Shown: one piece after another, positions 12,581-24,850 of the stretch
Layout of the letters: every line of letters begins with the position of its first letter
How positions within the stretch are numbered: position 1 is the stretch's first letter
NCBI GenBank assembly: GCA_964036315.1
Contig: OZ038479.1
Coordinates: 62,377,304 to 62,441,303 of the forward strand
Direction of reading: 5' to 3'
Origin: Acanthosepion esculentum
Taxonomy: Eukaryota; Mollusca; Cephalopoda; Sepiida; Sepiidae
DNA: 64,000 nt
Program-made: the position numbers and the translations under genes
Notes under the pieces: generated by a model
Told to the model about the DNA's origin: nothing
Databases searched by the model: none
What the model saw: only the letters and a program-made list of their open reading frames with translations

Positions 12581-14142
12581 ATGAAAATGCTGAAAACAAA
12601 TGAAAATATTGCATATTTTGATCATTTTCAAATGAAAACGAAGAAAACAAATGAAAATATTGCATATTTTGATCATTTTCAAATGAAAACGAAGAAAACA
12701 AATGAAAATATTGCATATTTTGATCATTTTCAAATGAAAACGAAGAAAATAAATGAAAATATTACATATTTTGATCATTTTCAAATGAAAACGAAGAAAA
12801 CAAATGAAAATATTGCATATTTTGATCATTTTCAAATGAAAACAAATGAAAATATTGCATATTTTGATCATTTTCAAATGAAAACGAAGAAAACAAATGA
12901 AAATATTGCATATTTTGATCATTTTCAAATGAAAACGAAGAAAACAAATGAAAATATTGCATATTTTGATCATTTTCAAATGAAAACGAAGAAAACAAAT
13001 GAAAATATTTGCATATTTTGATCATTTTCAAATGAAAACGAAGAAAACAAATGAAAATATTGCATATTTTGATCATTTTCAAATGAAAACGAAGAAAACA
13101 AATGAAAATATTGCATATTTTGATCATTTTCAAATGAAAATGCTGAAAACAAATGAAAATATTGCATATTTTGATCATTTTCAAATGAAAACGAAGAAAA
13201 CAAATGAAAATATTGCATATTTTGATAATTTCAAATGAAAACGAAGAAAACAAATGAAAATATTGCATATTTTCATCATTTTCAAATGAAAACAGAAAAC
13301 AAATGAAAATATTGCATATTTTCATCATTTTCAAATGAAAATGCTGAAAACAAATGAAAATATTGCATATTTTGATCATTTTCAAATGAAAACGAAGAAA
13401 ACAAATGAAAATATTGCATATTTTGATCATTTTCAAATGAAAACGAAGAAAACAAATGAAAATATTGCATATTTTGATCATTTTCAAATGAAAACGAAGA
13501 AAACAAATGAAAATATTGCATATTTTGATCATTTTCAAATGAAAATGCTGAAAACAAATGAAAATATTGCATATTTTGATCATTTTCAAATGAAAACGAA
13601 GAAAACAAATGAAAATATTGCATATTTTGATCATTTTCAAATGAAAACGAAGAAAACAAATGAAAATATTGCATATTTTGATCATTTTCAAATGAAAACG
13701 AAGAAAATAAATGAAAATATTACATATTTTGATCATTTTCAAATGAAAACGAAGAAAACAAATGAAAATATTGCATATTTTGATCATTTTCAAATGAAAA
13801 CAAATGAAAATATTGCATATTTTGATCATTTTCAAATGAAAACGAAGAAAACAAATGAAAATATTGCATATTTTGATCATTTTCAAATGAAAACGAAGAA
13901 AACAAATGAAAATATTGCATATTTTGATCATTTTCAAATGAAAACGAAGAAAACAAATGAAAATATTTGCATATTTTGATCATTTTCAAATGAAAACGAA
14001 GAAAACAAATGAAAATATTGCATATTTTGATCATTTTCAAATGAAAACGAAGAAAACAAATGAAAATATTGCATATTTTGATCATTTTCAAATGAAAATG
14101 CTGAAAACAAATGAAAATATTGCATATTTTGATCATTTTCAA
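12581..14142 (+). repeat. 958-bp tandem duplication carrying a +1 insertion
   Basis: The order B, A, A, ATTACA copy, A, S, A, A, and a 52-bp monomer with an extra T (AAATATTTGCAT) starts at 12581 and again at 13539. The extra T lies at about 13008 and 13966. The step of 958 bp equals nineteen 51-bp units with one S (-9), one extra T (+1), the 1-bp loss at 13224-13237 and a 2-bp loss near 13290 (AAAACAGAAAAC). A third copy of the extra-T monomer, with a similar left context, sits at 16156-16207, so this block has been copied more than once. Confidence 0.87.
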
Positions 14143-16207
14143 ATGAAAATGCTGAAAACAAATGAAAATATTGCATATTTTGATCATTTTCAAATGAAAA
14201 TGCTGAAAACAAATGAAAATATTGCATATTTTGATCATTTTCAAATGAAAACGAAGAAAACAAATGAAAATATTGCATATTTTGATCATTTTCAAATGAA
14301 AACGAAGAAAACAATTGAAAATATTGCATATTTTGATCATTTTCAAATGAAAACGAAGAAAACAAATGAAAATATTGCATATTTTGATCATTTTCAATTG
14401 AAAACGAAGAAAACAAATAAAAATATTGCATATTTTGATCATTTTCAAATGAAAACGAAGAAAATAAATGAAAATATTACATATTTTGATCATTTTCAAA
14501 TGAAAACGAAGAAAACAAATGAAAATATTGCATATTTTGATCATTTTCAAATGAAAACAAATGAAAATATTGCATATTTTGATCATTTTCAAATGAAAAC
14601 GAAGAAAACAAATGGAAATATTGCATATTTTGATCATTTTCAAATGAAAACGAAGAAAACAAATGAAAATATTGCATATTTTGATCATTTTCAAATGAAA
14701 ACGAAGAAAACAAATGAAAATATTGCATATTTTGATCATTTTCAAATGAAAACGAAGAAAACAAATGAAAATATTGCATATTTTGATCATTTTCAAATGA
14801 AAACGAAGAAAACAAATGAAAATATTGCATATTTTGATCATTTTCAAATGAAAACGAAGAAAACAAATGAAAATATTGCATATTTTGATCATTTTCAAAT
14901 GAAAACGAAGAAAACAAATGAAAATATTGCATATTTTCAGAATTTTCAAATGAAAATGCTGAAAACAAATGAAAATATTGCATATTTTGATCATTTTCAA
15001 ATGAAAATGCTGAAAACAAAGGAAAATATTGCATATTTTGCTCATTTTCAAATGAAAACGAAGAAAACAAATGAAAATATTGCATATTTTGATCATTTTC
15101 AAATGAAAACGAAGAAAACAAATGAAAATATTGCATATTTTGATCATTTTCAAATGAAAACGAAGAAAACAAATGAAAATATTGCATATTTTGATCATTT
15201 TCAAATGAAAACGAAGAAAACAAATGAAAATATTGCATATTTTGATCATTTTCAAATGAAAACAAATGAAAATATTGCATATTTTGATCATTTTCAAATG
15301 AAAACGAAGAAAACAAATGAAAATATTGCATATTTTGATCATTTTCAAATGAAAACGAAGAAAACAAATGAAAATATTGAATATTTTGATCATTTTCAAA
15401 TGAAAACGAAGAAAACAAATGAAAATATTGCATATTTTGATCATTTTCAAATGAAAACGAAGTAAACAAATGAAAATATTGCATATTTTGATCATTTTCA
15501 AATGAAAAAGCTGAAAACAAATGAAAATATTCTATATTTTGATCATTTTCAAATGAAAATGCTGAAAACAAATGAAAATATTGCATATTTTGATCATTTT
15601 CAAATGAAAACGAAGAAAACAAATGAAAATATTGCATATTTTGATCATTTTCAAATGAAAATGCTGAAAACAAATGAAAATATTGCATATTTGGATCATT
15701 TTCAAATGAAAACGAAGAAAACAAATGAAAATATTGCATATTTTGACCATTTTCAAATGAAAACGAAGAAAACAAATGAAAATATTGCATATTTTGATCA
15801 TTTTCAAATGAAAACGAAGAAAACAAATGAAAATATTGCATATTTTGATCATTTTCAAATGAAAACGAAGAAAACAAATGAAAATATTGCATATTTTGAT
15901 CATTTTCAAATGAAAACGAAGAAAATAAATGAAAATATTACATATTTTGATCATTTTCAAATGAAAACGAAGAAAACAAATGAAAATATTGCATATTTTG
16001 ATCATTTTCAAATGAAAACAAATGAAAATATTGCATATTTTGATCATTTTCAAATGAAAACGAAGAAAACAAATGAAAATATTGCATATTTTGATCATTT
16101 TCAAATGAAAACGAAGAAAACAAATGAAAATATTGCATATTTTGATCATTTTCAAATGAAAACGAAGAAAACAAATGAAAATATTTGCATATTTTGATCA
16201 TTTTCAA
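14143..16207 (+). repeat. Satellite: third and fourth relatives of the 5.8-13 kb cassettes
   Basis: Only satellite is present. The diagnostic series AACAATTG (14296), CAATTG/AATAAAAAT (14398), ATTACA (14449), S (14551), AATGGAAAT (14593), TTTCAGAATTTTC (14899) and CAAAGGAAAA (15001) repeats the 5.8-7.9 kb order, with five type A copies and no TTTCATCAT copy in the middle. A single AAG-to-TAA change occurs at 15463-15465. The ATGAAAAAGCTG/ATTCTATATT copy at 15502 and TTTGGATC at 15655 match 12173 and 12326. Further S copies lie at 15256 and 16012. The segment ends in the 52-bp extra-T monomer. Confidence 0.84.
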
Positions 16208-17534
16208 ATGAAAACGAAGAAAACAAATGAAAATATTGCATATTTTGATCATTTTCAAATGAAAACGAAGAAAACAAATGAAAATATTGCATATTTTGAT
16301 CATTTTCAAATGAAAACGAAGAAAACAAACGAAAATATTGCATATTTTGATCATTTTCAAATGAAAACGAAGAAAACAAATGAAAATATTGCATATTTTG
16401 ATCATTTTCAAATGAAAATGCTGAAAACAAATGAAAATATTGTATATTTTGATCATTTTCAAATGAAAATGCTGAAAACAAATGAAAATATTGCATATTT
16501 TGATCATTTTCAAATGAAAACGAAGAAAACAAATGAAAATATTGCATATTTTGATCATTTTCAAATGAAAACGAAGAAAACAAATGAAAATATTGCATAT
16601 TTTCATCATTTTCAAATGAAAACAAAGAAAACAAATGAAAATATTGCATATTTTCATCATTTTCAAATGAAAATGCTGAAAACAAATGAAAATATTGCAT
16701 ATTTTGATCATTTTCAAATGAAAATGCTGAAAACAAATGAAAATATTGCATATTTTGATCATTATCAAATGAAAACGAAGAAAACAAATGAAAATATTGC
16801 ATATTTTGATCATTTTCAAATGAAAACGAAGAAAACAAATGAAAATATTGCATATTTTGATCATTTTCAAATGAAAACGAAGAAAACAAATGAAAATATT
16901 GCATATTTTGATCATTTTCAAATGAAAACGAAGAAAACAAATGAAAATATTGCATATTTTTATCATTTTCAAATGAAAATGCTGAAAACAAATGAAAATA
17001 TTGCATATTTTGATCATTTTCAAATGAAAACGAAGAAAACAAATGAAAATATTGCATATTTTGATCATTTTAAAATGAAAATGCTGAAAACAAATGAAAA
17101 TATTGCATATTTGGATCATTTTCAAATGAAAACGAAGAAAACAAATGAAAATATTGCATATTTTGATCATTTTCAAATGAAAACGAAGAAAACAAATGAA
17201 AATATTGCATATTTTGATCATTTTCAAATGAAAAAAAAAGAAAACAAATGAAAATATTGCATATTTTGATCATTTTCAAATGAAAATGAAGAAAACAAAT
17301 GAAAATATTGCATATTTTGATCATTTTCAAATGAAAACGAAGAAAACAAATGAAAATATTGCATATTTTGATCATTTTCAAATGAAAATGATGAAAACAA
17401 ATGAAAATATTGTATATTTTGATCATTTTCAAATGAAAACGAAGAAAACAAATGAAAATATTGCATATTTTGATCATTTTCAAATGAAAATGCTGAAAAC
17501 AAATGAAAATATTGCATATTTGGATCATTTTCAA
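16208..17534 (+). repeat. Satellite segment with CATTATCAAATG and poly-A variants
   Basis: Only satellite is present. Two successive TTTCATCAT copies (the second with ACAAAG, starting 16616), two type B copies and a GATCATTATCAAATG junction near 16760 recur near 24.44-24.60 kb in the same order. At 17227-17240 a run of nine A (+1) appears, as at about 505-514, and it is followed by an ATGATGAAAAC plus TTGTATATT copy (17382) like those at 56 and about 1013. This segment therefore shares rare variants with regions 7.8 kb to its right and 17 kb to its left. A TTTGGATC type B copy at 17484 closes it. Confidence 0.82.
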
Positions 17535-20500
17535 ATGAAAACGAAGAAAACAAATGAAAATATTGCATATTTTGATCATTTTCAAATGAAAACGAAGAAA
17601 ACAAATGAAAATATTGCATATTTTGATCATTTTCAAATGAAAACGAAGAAAACAATTGAAAATATTGCATATTTTGATCATTTTCAAATGAAAACGAAGA
17701 AAACAAATGAAAATATTGCATATTTTGATCATTTTCAATTGAAAACGAAGAAAACAAATAAAAATATTGCATATTTTGATCATTTTCAAATGAAAACGAA
17801 GAAAATAAATGAAAATATTACATATTTTGATCATTTTCAAATGAAAACGAAGAAAACAAATGAAAATATTGCATATTTTGATCATTTTCAAATGAAAACA
17901 AATGAAAATATTGCATATTTTGATCATTTTCAAATGAAAACGAAGAAAACAAATGAAAATATTGCATATTTTGATCATTTTCAAATGAAAACGAAGAAAA
18001 CAAATGGAAATATTGCATATTTTGATCATTTTCAAATGAAAACGAAGAAAACAAATGAAAATATTGCATATTTTGATCATTTTCAAATGAAAACGAAGAA
18101 AACAAATGAAAATATTGCATATTTTGATCATTTTCAAATGAAAACGAAGAAAACAAATGAAAATATTGCATATTTTGATCATTTTCAAATGAAAACGAAG
18201 AAAACAAATGAAAATATTGCATATTTTGATCATTTTCAAATGAAAACGAAGAAAACAAATGAAAATATTGCATATTTTGATCATTTTCAAATGAAAACGA
18301 AGAAAACAAATGAAAATATTGCATATTTTCATCATTTTCAAATGAAAACGAAGAAAACAAATGAAAATATTGCATATTTTGATAATTTTCAAATGAAAAT
18401 GCTGAAAACAAATGAAAATATTGTATATTTTGATCATTTTCAAATGAAAATGCTGAAAACAAATGAAAATATTGCATATTTTGATCATTTTCAAATGAAA
18501 ACGAAGAAAACAAATGAAAATATTGCATATTTTGATCATTTTCAAATGAAAACGAAGAAAACAAATGAAAATATTGCATATTTTGATCATTTTCAAATGA
18601 AAACGAAGAAAACAAATGAAAATATTGCATATTTTCATCATTTTAAAATGAAAATGCTGAAAACAAATGAAAATATTGCATATTTTGATCATTTTCAAAC
18701 GAAAATGCTGAAAACAAATGAAAATATTGCATATTTTGATCATTTTCAAATGAAAACGAAGAAAACAAATGAAAATATTGCATATTTTGATCATTTTCAA
18801 AAGAAAACGAAGAAAACAAATGAAAATATTGCATATTTTGATCATTTTCAAATGAAAACGAAGAAAATAAATGAAAATATTACATATTTTGATCATTTTC
18901 AAATGAAAACGAAGAAAACAAATGAAAATATTGCATAATTTGATCATTTTCAAATGAAAATGCTGAAAACAAATGAAAATATTGCATATTTTGATCATTT
19001 TCAAATGAAAAAGCTGAAAACAAATGAAAATATTGCTTATTTTGATCATTTTCAAATGAAAACGAAGAAAACAAATGAAAATATTGCATATTTTGATCAT
19101 TTTCAAATGAAAACGAAGAAAACAAATGAAAATATTGCATATTTTGATCATTTTCAAATGAAAACGAAGAAAACAAATGAAAATATTGCATATTTTGATC
19201 ATTTTCAAATGAAAATGCTGAAAACAAATGAAAATATTGTATACTTTGATCATTTTCAAATGAAAATGCTGAAAACAAATAAAAATATTGCATATTTTGA
19301 TCATTTTCAAATGAAAACGAAGAAAACAAATGAAAATATTGCATATTTTGATCATTTTCAAATGAAAACGAAGAAAACAAATGAAAATATTGCATATTTT
19401 GATCATTTTCAAATGAAAACGAAGAAAACAAATGAAAATATTGCATATTTTGATCATTTTCAAATGAAAACGAAGAAAACAAATGAAAATATTGCATATT
19501 TTGATCATTTTCAAATGAAAATGCTGAAAACAAATGAAAATATTGCATATTTTGATCATTTTCAAATGAAAATGCTGAAAACAAATGAAAATATTGCATA
19601 TTTTGATCATTTTCAAATGAAAACGAAGAAAACAAATGAAAATATTGCATATTTTGATCATTTTCAAATGAAAACGAAGAAAACAAATGAAAATATTGCA
19701 TATTTTGATCATTTTCAAATGAAAACGAAGAAAACAATTGAAAATATTGCATATTTTGATCATTTTCAAATGAAAACGAAGAAAACAAATGAAAATATTG
19801 CATATTTTGATCATTTTCAATTGAAAACGAAGAAAACAAATAAAAATATTGCATATTTTGATCATTTTCAAATGAAAACGAAGAAAATAAATGAAAATAT
19901 TACATATTTTGATCATTTTCAAATGAAAACGAAGAAAACAAATGAAAATATTGCATATTTTGATCATTTTCAAATGAAAACAAATGAAAATATTGCATAT
20001 TTTGATCATTTTCAAATGAAAACGAAGAAAACAAATGAAAATATTGCATATTTTGATCATTTTCAAATGAAAACGAAGAAAACAAATGGAAATATTGCAT
20101 ATTTTGATCATTTTCAAATGAAAACGAAGAAAACAAATGAAAATATTGCATATTTTGATCATTTTCAAATGAAAACGAAGAAAACAAATGAAAATATTGC
20201 ATATTTTGATCATTTTCAAATGAAAACGAAGAAAACAAATGAAAATATTGCATATTTTGATCATTTTCAAATGAAAACGAAGAAAACCAATGAAAATATT
20301 GCATATTTTGATCATTTTCAAATGAAAACGAAGAAAACAAATGAAAATATTGCATATTTTGATCATTTTCAAATGAAAACGAAGAAAACAAATGAAAATA
20401 TTGCATATTTTCATCATTTTCAAATGAAAACGAAGAAAACAAATGAAAATATTGCATATTTTGATAATTTTCAAATGAAAATGCTGAAAACAAATGAAAA

Positions 20501-21700
20501 TATTGTATATTTTGATCATTTTCAAATGAAAATGCTGAAAACAAATGAAAATATTGCATATTTTGATCATTTTCAAATGAAAACGAAGAAAACAAATGAA
20601 AATATTGCATATTTTGATCATTTTCAAATGAAAACGAAGAAAACAAATGAAAATATTGCATATTTTGATCATTTTCAAATGAAAACGAAGAAAACAAATG
20701 AAAATATTGCATATTTTCATCATTTTAAAATGAAAATGCTGAAAACAAATGAAAATATTGCATATTTTGATCATTTTCAAACGAAAATGCTGAAAACAAA
20801 TGAAAATATTGCATATTTTGATCATTTTCAAATGAAAACGAAGAAAACAAATGAAAATATTGCATATTTTGATCATTTTCAAAAGAAAACGAAGAAAACA
20901 AATGAAAATATTGCATATTTTGATCATTTTCAAATGAAAACGAAGAAAATAAATGAAAATATTACATATTTCGATCATTTTCAAATGAAAACGAAGAAAA
21001 CAAATGAAAATATTGCATAATTTGATCATTTTCAAATGAAAATGCTGAAAACAAATGAAAATATTGCATATTTTGATCATTTTCAAATGAAAAAGCTGAA
21101 AACAAATGAAAATATTGCTTATTTTGATCATTTTCAAATGAAAACGAAGAAAACAAATGAAAATATTGCATATTTTGATCATTTTCAAATGAAAACGAAG
21201 AAAACAAATGAAAATATTGCATATTTTGATCATTTTCAAATGAAAACGAAGAAAACAAATGAAAATATTGCATATTTTGATCATTTTCAAATGAAAATGC
21301 TGAAAACAAATGAAAATATTGTATACTTTGATCATTTTCAAATGAAAATGCTGAAAACAAATAAAAATATTGCATATTTTGATCATTTTCAAATGAAAAC
21401 GAAGAAAACAAATGAAAATATTGCATATTTTGATCATTTTCAAATGAAAACGAAGAAAACAAATGAAAATATTGCATATTTTGATCATTTTCAAATGAAA
21501 ACGAAGAAAACAAATGAAAATATTGCATATTTTGATCATTTTCAAATTAAAACGAAGAAAACAAATGAAAATATTGCATATTTTGATCATTTTCAAATGA
21601 AAATGCTGAAAACAAATGAAAATATTGCATATTTTGATCATTTTCAAATGAAAATGCTGAAAACAAATGAAAATATTACATATTTTGATCATTTTCAAAT
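17535..21700 (+). repeat. 2,082-bp tandem higher-order duplication (40x51+42)
   Basis: Two abutting copies share every marker I checked at a fixed step of 2,082 bp. These are AACAATTG (17637 and 19719), ATTACA (17790 and 19872), S (17892 and 19974), AATGGAAAT (17985 and 20067), TTTCATCAT (18291 and 20373), GATAATTTTC (18342 and 20424), TTTTAAAATG after TTTCATCAT (18597 and 20679), CAAACGAAAATG (18699 and 20781), CAAAAGAAAACG (18801 and 20883), a GCATAATTT stop variant (18936 and 21018), ATGAAAAAGCTG (19005 and 21087) and GTATAC (19209 and 21291 monomers). The left end of copy 1 is preceded by TTTGGATC at 17484, which copy 2 lacks. Copy 2 has CAAATTAAAACG at 21546, which copy 1 lacks. Small differences such as AACCAATG near 20286 are private. 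Confidence 0.9.
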
Positions 21701-24700
21701 GAAAACGAAGAAAACAAATGAAAATATTGCATATTTTGATCATTTTCAAATGAAAACGAAGAAAACAAATGAAAATATTGCATATTTGATCATTTTCAAA
21801 TGAAAACGAAGAAAACAAATGAAAATATTGCATATTTTCATCATTTTCAAATGAAAACGAAGAAAACAAATGAAAATATTGCATATTTTCATCATTTTCA
21901 AATGAAAATGCTGAAAACAAATGAAAATATTGCATATTTTGATCATTTTCAAATGAAAACGAAGAAAACAAATGAAAATATTGCATATTTTGTTCATTTT
22001 CAAATGAAAATGCTGAAAACACATGAAAATATTGCATATTTTGATCATTTTCAAATGAAAATGCTGAAAACAAATGAAAATATTGCATATTTTGATCATT
22101 TTCAAATGAAAACGAAGAAAACAAATGAAAATATTGCATATTTTGTTCATTTTCAAATGTAAACGAAGAAAACAAATGAAAATATTGCATATTTTGATCA
22201 TTTTCAAATGAAAATGCTGAAAACAAATTAAAATATTGCATATTTGGATCATTTTCAAATGAAAATGCTGAAAACAAATGAAAATATTGAATGTTTTGAT
22301 CATTTTTAAATGAAAACGAAGAAAACAAATAAAAATATTGCTTATTTTGATCATTTTCAAATGAAAACGAAGAAAACAAATGAAAATATTGCATATTTTG
22401 ATCATTTTCAAATGAAAACGAAGAAAACAAATGAAAATATTGCATATTTTGATCATTTTCAAATGAAAACGAAGAAAACAAATGAAAATATTGCATATTT
22501 TGATCATTTTCAAATGAAAATGCTGAAAACAAATGAAAATATTGCATATTTTGATCATTTTCAAATGAAAACGAAGAAAACAAATGAAAATATTGCATAT
22601 TTTGTTCATTTTCAAATGAAAATGCTGAAAACAAATGAAAATATTGCATATTTTGATCATTTTCAAATGAAAATGCTGAAAACAAATGAAAATATTGCAT
22701 ATTTTGATCATTTTCAAATGAAAACGAAGAAAACAAATGAAAATATTGCATATTTTGTTCATTTTCAAATGTAAACGAAGAAAACAAATGAAAATATTGC
22801 ATATTTTGATCATTTTCAAATGAAAATGCTGAAAACAAATTAAAATATTGCATATTTGGATCATTTTCAAATGAAAATGCTGAAAACAAATGAAAATATT
22901 GCATGTTTTGATCATTTTTAAATGAAAACGAAGAAAACAAATAAAAATATTGCTTATTTTGATCATTTTCAAATGAAAACGAAGAAAACAAATGAAAATA
23001 TTGCATATTTTGATCATTTTCAAATGAAAACGAAGAAAACAAATGAAAATATTGCATATTTTGATCATTTTCAAATGAAAATGCTGAAAACAAATGAAAA
23101 TATTGTATACTTTGATCATTTTCAAATGAAAATGCTGAAAACAAATGAAAATATTGCATATTTTGATCATTTTCAAATGAAAACGAAGAAAACAAATGAA
23201 AATATTGCATATTTTGATCATTTTCAATTGAAAACGAAGAAAACAAATGAAAATATTGCATATTTTGATCATTTTCAAATGAAAACGAAGAAAACAAATG
23301 AATATATTGCATATTTTGATCATTTTCAAATGAAAACGAAGAAAACAAATGAAAATATTGCATATTTTGATCATTTTCAAATGAAAATGCTGAAAACAAA
23401 TGAAAATATTGCATATTTTGATAATTTTCAAATGAAAATGCTGAAAACAAATGAAAATATTGCATATTTTGATCATTTTCAAATGAAAATGCTGAAAACA
23501 AATGAAAATATTGCATATTTTGATCATTTTCAAATGAAAACGAAGAAAACAAATGAAAATATTGCATATTTTGATCATTTTCAAATGAAAACGAAGAAAA
23601 CAAATGAAAATATTGCATATTTTGATCATTTTCAAATGAAAATGCTGAAAACAAATGAAAATATTGCATATTTTGATCATTTTCAAATGAAAATGCTGAA
23701 AAGAAATGAAAATATTGCATATTTTGAACATTTTCAAATGAAAACGAAGAAAACAAATGAAAATATTGCATATTTTGATCATTTTCAAATGAAAACGAAG
23801 AAAACAAATGAAAATATTGCATATTTTGATCAGTTTCAAATGAAAACGAAGAAAACAAATGAAAATATTGCATATTTTGATCATTTTCAAATGAAAACGA
23901 AGAAAACAAATGAAAATATTGCATATTTTGATCATTTTCAAATGAAAACGAAGAAAACAAATGAAAATATTGCATATTTTGATCATTTTCAAATGAAAAC
24001 AAATGAAAATATTGCATATTTTGATCATTTTCAAATGAAAACGAAGAAAACAAATGAAAATATTGCATATTTTGATCATTTTCAAATGAAAATGCTGAAA
24101 ACAAATGAAAATATTGCATATTTTGATCATTTTCAAATGAAAACGAAGAAAACAAATGAAAATATTGCATATTTTGATCATTTTCAAATGAAAACGAAGA
24201 AAACAAATGAAAATATTGCATATTTTGATCATTTTCAAATGAAAATCCTGAAAACAAATGAAAATATTGTATATTTTGATCATTTTCAAATGAAAACGAG
24301 GAAAACAAATGAAAATATTGCATATTTTGATCATTTTCAAATGAAAACGAAGAAAACAAATGAAAATATTGCATATTTTGATCATTTTCAAATGAAAACG
24401 AAGAAAACAAATGAAAATATTGCATATTTTCATCATTTTCAAATGAAAACAAAGAAAACAAATGAAAATATTGCATATTTTCATCATTTTCAAATGAAAA
24501 TGCTGAAAACAAATGAAAATATTGCATATTTTGATCATTTTCAAATGAAAATGCTGAAAACAAATGAAAATATTGCATATTTTGATCATTATCAAATGAA
24601 AACGAAGAAAACAAATGAAAATATTGCATATTTTGATCATTTTCAAATGAAAACGAAGAAAACAAATGAAAATATTGCATATTTTGATCATTTTCAAATG

Positions 24701-24850
24701 AAAACGAAGAAAACAAATGAAAATATTGCATATTTTGATCATTTTCAAATGAAAACGAAGAAAACAAATGAAAATATTGCATATTTTGATCATTTTCAAA
24801 TGAAAACGAAGAAAACAAATGAAAATATTGCATATTTTGATCATTTTCAA
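21701..24850 (+). repeat. Satellite with a 612-bp (12-mer) tandem step at its left
   Basis: A 1-bp loss at 21781-21790 breaks the frame. The cassette TTTGTTCAT, ATGTAAACG (stop at 22160-22162 and 22772-22774), type B with AATTAAAAT, TTTGGATC, type B, GCATGTTTTG (GAATGTTTTG in the first), TTTTTAAATG and an AATAAAAAT/TTGCTTATT copy (22310 and 22922) repeats at 612 bp. After 23.2 kb the order changes. It includes CAATTG (23228), AATATATTGC (23279), GATAATTTTC (23381), GATCAGTTTC (23789), S (23993) and an AAAATCCTG type B variant near 24243. The last 400 bases, from the ACAAAG copy at 24443, match 16,616 onward. Confidence 0.84.

Noticed and set aside
17227..17240. Poly-A runs as polyadenylation or retroposon tails
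   Set aside because: The run of nine A comes from small changes within ACGAAGAAAAC and is followed by normal satellite. There is no inserted element and no target-site duplication.
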